Origin: JANXQG01 sp037147235
GTDB taxonomy: Bacteria > Planctomycetota > Planctomycetia > Pirellulales > Thermoguttaceae
NCBI GenBank assembly: GCA_037147235.1
Contig: JBAWVO010000345.1
Span: 1 to 6,500, forward strand
Reading direction: 5' to 3'
DNA: 6,500 nucleotides
The notes under the pieces are model-generated. The model saw nothing but the letters and a program-made list of their open reading frames with translations. It was not told where the DNA came from and searched no databases. Positions 4,691-6,500 of the stretch are shown here, in pieces; position 1 is the first letter of the stretch; the number at the start of each line of letters is the position of its first letter. The position numbers and the translations under genes were made by a program.

Positions 4691-5374
4691 ATGGACAGAC
4701 GGCAGTTCATTCGTTCCAGCGCATTGGGGGTCTTGGGCTTGGGAGCCTGCTCGCAGCTTGGCTGCCGCAGCGGGCAGACGGCCCAGGTCGTCAAGCCGGG
4801 CGAGAAGACCATGGTCGGCAGCAACACGGCGGGCGGTGAGACCTATGGTCCGCTGGTCGATGGGGCGGTTTCAAACCTCCTGGGTCGGCACTGCGGAGGC
4901 GTTCAGCCTGCGGCGTATACGCAGGGCACGCCGGCGAACGGTTCAATGCGGATCTGCTTCCTCGGCGTGGAAAACAAGAGCATCGAAGAACTTGGCGATT
5001 TCCGCGAAACGCTCTACGAGCAGATCGATCAGCGGATTCTTAACTCCGGAAATTTTCAGTCCATCAGCAAACGATCCGTGGACGCCGGCCTGCAAGCCGC
5101 CAACCTGCGGCCCGAGGAAGTCCTCCTTCCGCAGAACATGCGGATCCTTACCGAGCGCATGGAACAGATGCAGCAACCGTTTGACTTTGTACTCATTGCC
5201 AAGATAACCTCCGGCACGACGCGGAGCAACGCCGATTACCAGCGAGAGTATTTATTGACGTTGGAAATGCTCAATGTCCACAACGGCACCTACGCCAAGG
5301 AATCGGCCACGATCGTCAAAAAGTACAACGTCTCAACCTGGTCGAAGATGAAGAGCCTGACGCCTTGGGGATAA
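4691..5374 (+). CDS. LpoB-like lipoprotein (penicillin-binding protein activator family)
   Basis: This is a predicted lipoprotein of the LpoB family. In enterobacteria the family member is an outer-membrane lipoprotein that reaches through the peptidoglycan to stimulate penicillin-binding protein PBP1B; the partner here is unknown. The N-terminus combines a twin-arginine-like motif (RRQFIR, residues 3-8), a short hydrophobic core and a lipobox LGAC with Cys20 as the lipidated residue. A flexible linker (about 21-80) precedes the conserved domain (84-215): MRICFLGVENKSIEEL, a long helix, LNSGNFQSISKRSVD, FDFVLIAKITSG and YLLTLEMLNVHNGTYAKESATIVKKY. The start has AAGGA at 4677-4681, nine bases upstream. 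The Tat-style signal on a lipoprotein is a notable detail, since E. coli LpoB uses the Sec route. The next gene follows after 81 bases on the same strand and probably shares the operon. Confidence 0.85.
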   Translation: MDRRQFIRSSALGVLGLGACSQLGCRSGQTAQVVKPGEKTMVGSNTAGGETYGPLVDGAVSNLLGRHCGGVQPAAYTQGTPANGSMRICFLGVENKSIEELGDFRETLYEQIDQRILNSGNFQSISKRSVDAGLQAANLRPEEVLLPQNMRILTERMEQMQQPFDFVLIAKITSGTTRSNADYQREYLLTLEMLNVHNGTYAKESATIVKKYNVSTWSKMKSLTPWG

Positions 5375-5379
5375 GTGCT

Positions 5380-5419
5380 GTGGGGCCGGCCTAGCAAGCC
5401 TCGGCGAGTACCGGCCCAC
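5380..5419. repeat. Intergenic hairpin between the two lipoprotein genes
   Basis: GTGGGGCCGG (5380-5389) pairs with CCGGCCCAC (5411-5419) with one bulged G, around a 21-base loop. No T-run follows, so it is probably not an intrinsic terminator. It could protect the upstream mRNA end or modulate expression of the second gene, which has no obvious ribosome binding site. It may also be a dispersed repeat. Confidence 0.55.
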
Positions 5420-5455
5420 CCTAAACCCGTGTTGCAGTAGCAATTGCCTATCACC

Positions 5456-6500
5456 ATGCGCCATTTCTCGCTGATCCTCGCGACGCTTTTTCTCGCCGCC
5501 GGCTGTGCATCTCACGCCGACCGGCTGCGCGAGGTCCGCACCCAATTCTACCAGGGGAGCGTGGAAACGGCATCGATCACGCTCGACAAGTACATCAGCA
5601 ACTACCCTCGCGAGGCCGAGGCATTCAAGCTTGATCGGGCGGTCGTGGAATTAGCGGCCGGTCGTCCGAAAGAGGCCGAAAAGCTCCTTCGCGAATCCCG
5701 CGACGCGCTGGACTACAATTCGCAGGCGAGCCTGGCCGAGACGGCCGGCTCGATGCTCACCGACGACACCCACACAGCCTATGCCGGTGAAGACTATGAA
5801 AAGGTGATGGTCCGCGCGATGCTGGCCATCACGAACCTGATGAGCGGTGGAGAGGATGCCACGGCCTATTCCCTCCAGGTCTCCGATATGCAGGAGCGGA
5901 TCATTGCCTCCGGTGCGGAGGGATCCCAGCAAAATCCGAAACTATCCTATAAACGCGTTGCCTTGGGCGAATACATTCACGGAGTACTGAACGAGGCCAG
6001 CCGCGTTGACTACAACGAGGCCGCGCGAAGTTGGGCGAAGGTTTGCAGTTGGGAACCCTCGTTCCCCTACGGCCGTTACGACGTCGAGCGGGCGACGCAT
6101 GGGCACCACAGCCAACAGGGCAACGGCGTGCTCTATGTCTTTGCCCTGGTGGGGCGCGGGCCGTATAAAGAAGAAACCGTGGAAGTGGCCTCGACGATTT
6201 CAATGTTTGCCGCCAGTGCCATCGTCAACGCCACCGCCAAGCGGAGCATCCCCCCCTCGATCGCGCCGATCAAGGTGCCGAAAGTGGTCGTCTATCACAA
6301 CTCCATGAACAACGTGTTCGTGTCGGCCAACGGTCGCCCTGTCGGCCCCACGGCCACGATCACCGACATCGGCAAGTTGGCCGTCGAGCAGTATCAGGCG
6401 GTTTATCCGCGCGTCGTCGTGAAGGCTGTCACCCGTCGCGTGGCCAAGGAAGGCATCATGTACGGGGCAAAAGAAGTCCTGAAGACGCAGAAGAACGGCT
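5456..6500 (+). CDS. COG3014-like lipoprotein, 3' end beyond the window (348 codons seen)
   Basis: The frame is open from the ATG at 5456 to the last base, so the gene is partial at its 3' end. It is predicted to be a lipoprotein: MRHFSLILATLFLAAGC, with Cys17 as the lipidation site and Ala at +2, which in E. coli rules would allow outer-membrane sorting. After the lipobox comes a helical, tetratricopeptide-like region (about 20-160; VETASITLDKYISNYPREAE, then VVELAAGRPKEAEKLLRES), a middle region with GEYIHGVLNEASRVDYNEAARSW, then VLYVFALVGRGPYKEE, and a C-terminal part starting IAPIKVPKVVVYHNS. The order resembles COG3014, a family that sits beside LpoB and YcfL-like genes in other bacteria. 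No Shine-Dalgarno precedes the ATG; TTG at 5444 is the only other in-frame start before the stop at 5438. Translation may rely on coupling or on an unstructured start. The role is presumably in the cell envelope with the LpoB-like protein. Confidence 0.8.
   Translation, partial: MRHFSLILATLFLAAGCASHADRLREVRTQFYQGSVETASITLDKYISNYPREAEAFKLDRAVVELAAGRPKEAEKLLRESRDALDYNSQASLAETAGSMLTDDTHTAYAGEDYEKVMVRAMLAITNLMSGGEDATAYSLQVSDMQERIIASGAEGSQQNPKLSYKRVALGEYIHGVLNEASRVDYNEAARSWAKVCSWEPSFPYGRYDVERATHGHHSQQGNGVLYVFALVGRGPYKEETVEVASTISMFAASAIVNATAKRSIPPSIAPIKVPKVVVYHNSMNNVFVSANGRPVGPTATITDIGKLAVEQYQAVYPRVVVKAVTRRVAKEGIMYGAKEVLKTQKNG

Overview
The window falls into two parts: a run of small accessory genes (about 1-2470) with a repeat-rich untranslated stretch behind it (2472-3135), and three ordinary-looking chromosomal genes (3136-6500). 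The host is most likely a moderately high-GC Gram-negative bacterium. Planctomycetota (Pirellulales-like) is my best guess, from the DUF4432 sugar-epimerase-like gene, two lipoproteins with Gram-negative-style signals and the intergenic style. No rRNA or other phylogenetic marker is present, so this is an inference.

Accessory part. Seven short plus-strand genes sit in two groups. Group 1 (79-267 and 261-536) is followed, or interrupted, by a very clear intrinsic terminator at 436-468. Group 2 (754-945, 935-1336, 1333-1965, 1949-2110, 2103-2471) is a tightly overlapping run in which every start lies inside the end of the gene before it. It closes with a compound hairpin plus T-run at 2481-2551. 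The first gene of group 2 looks like a ribbon-helix-helix DNA-binding protein, and its start codon lies inside an exact 23-bp tandem repeat that could be its own operator. The other genes are not recognised; the last weakly resembles small proteins of phages and mobile elements. No integrase, transposase, primase or capsid gene is visible. I read this part as the end of an integrated mobile element (phage satellite or similar), with moderate to low confidence.

Untranslated stretch 2472-3135. No convincing gene. It contains two degenerate copies of one module (about 2569-2703 and 2804-2998) sharing at least five short motifs in the same order, a perfect 10-bp palindrome, a potential G-quadruplex and several hairpins. 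An attachment, recombination or replication site, or a structured RNA, are all possible. This is the least explained and most interesting stretch.

Chromosomal part. A minus-strand DUF4432 (aldose-epimerase-like) gene at 3136-4308 is divergent from a lipoprotein pair: an LpoB-like protein (4691-5374), then a COG3014-like lipoprotein that runs off the window (5456-6500+). The pairing fits a cell-envelope operon. The 382-bp divergent gap has no gene but carries a dispersed-repeat-like palindrome and a perfect 12-bp palindrome next to the lpoB-like ribosome binding site.
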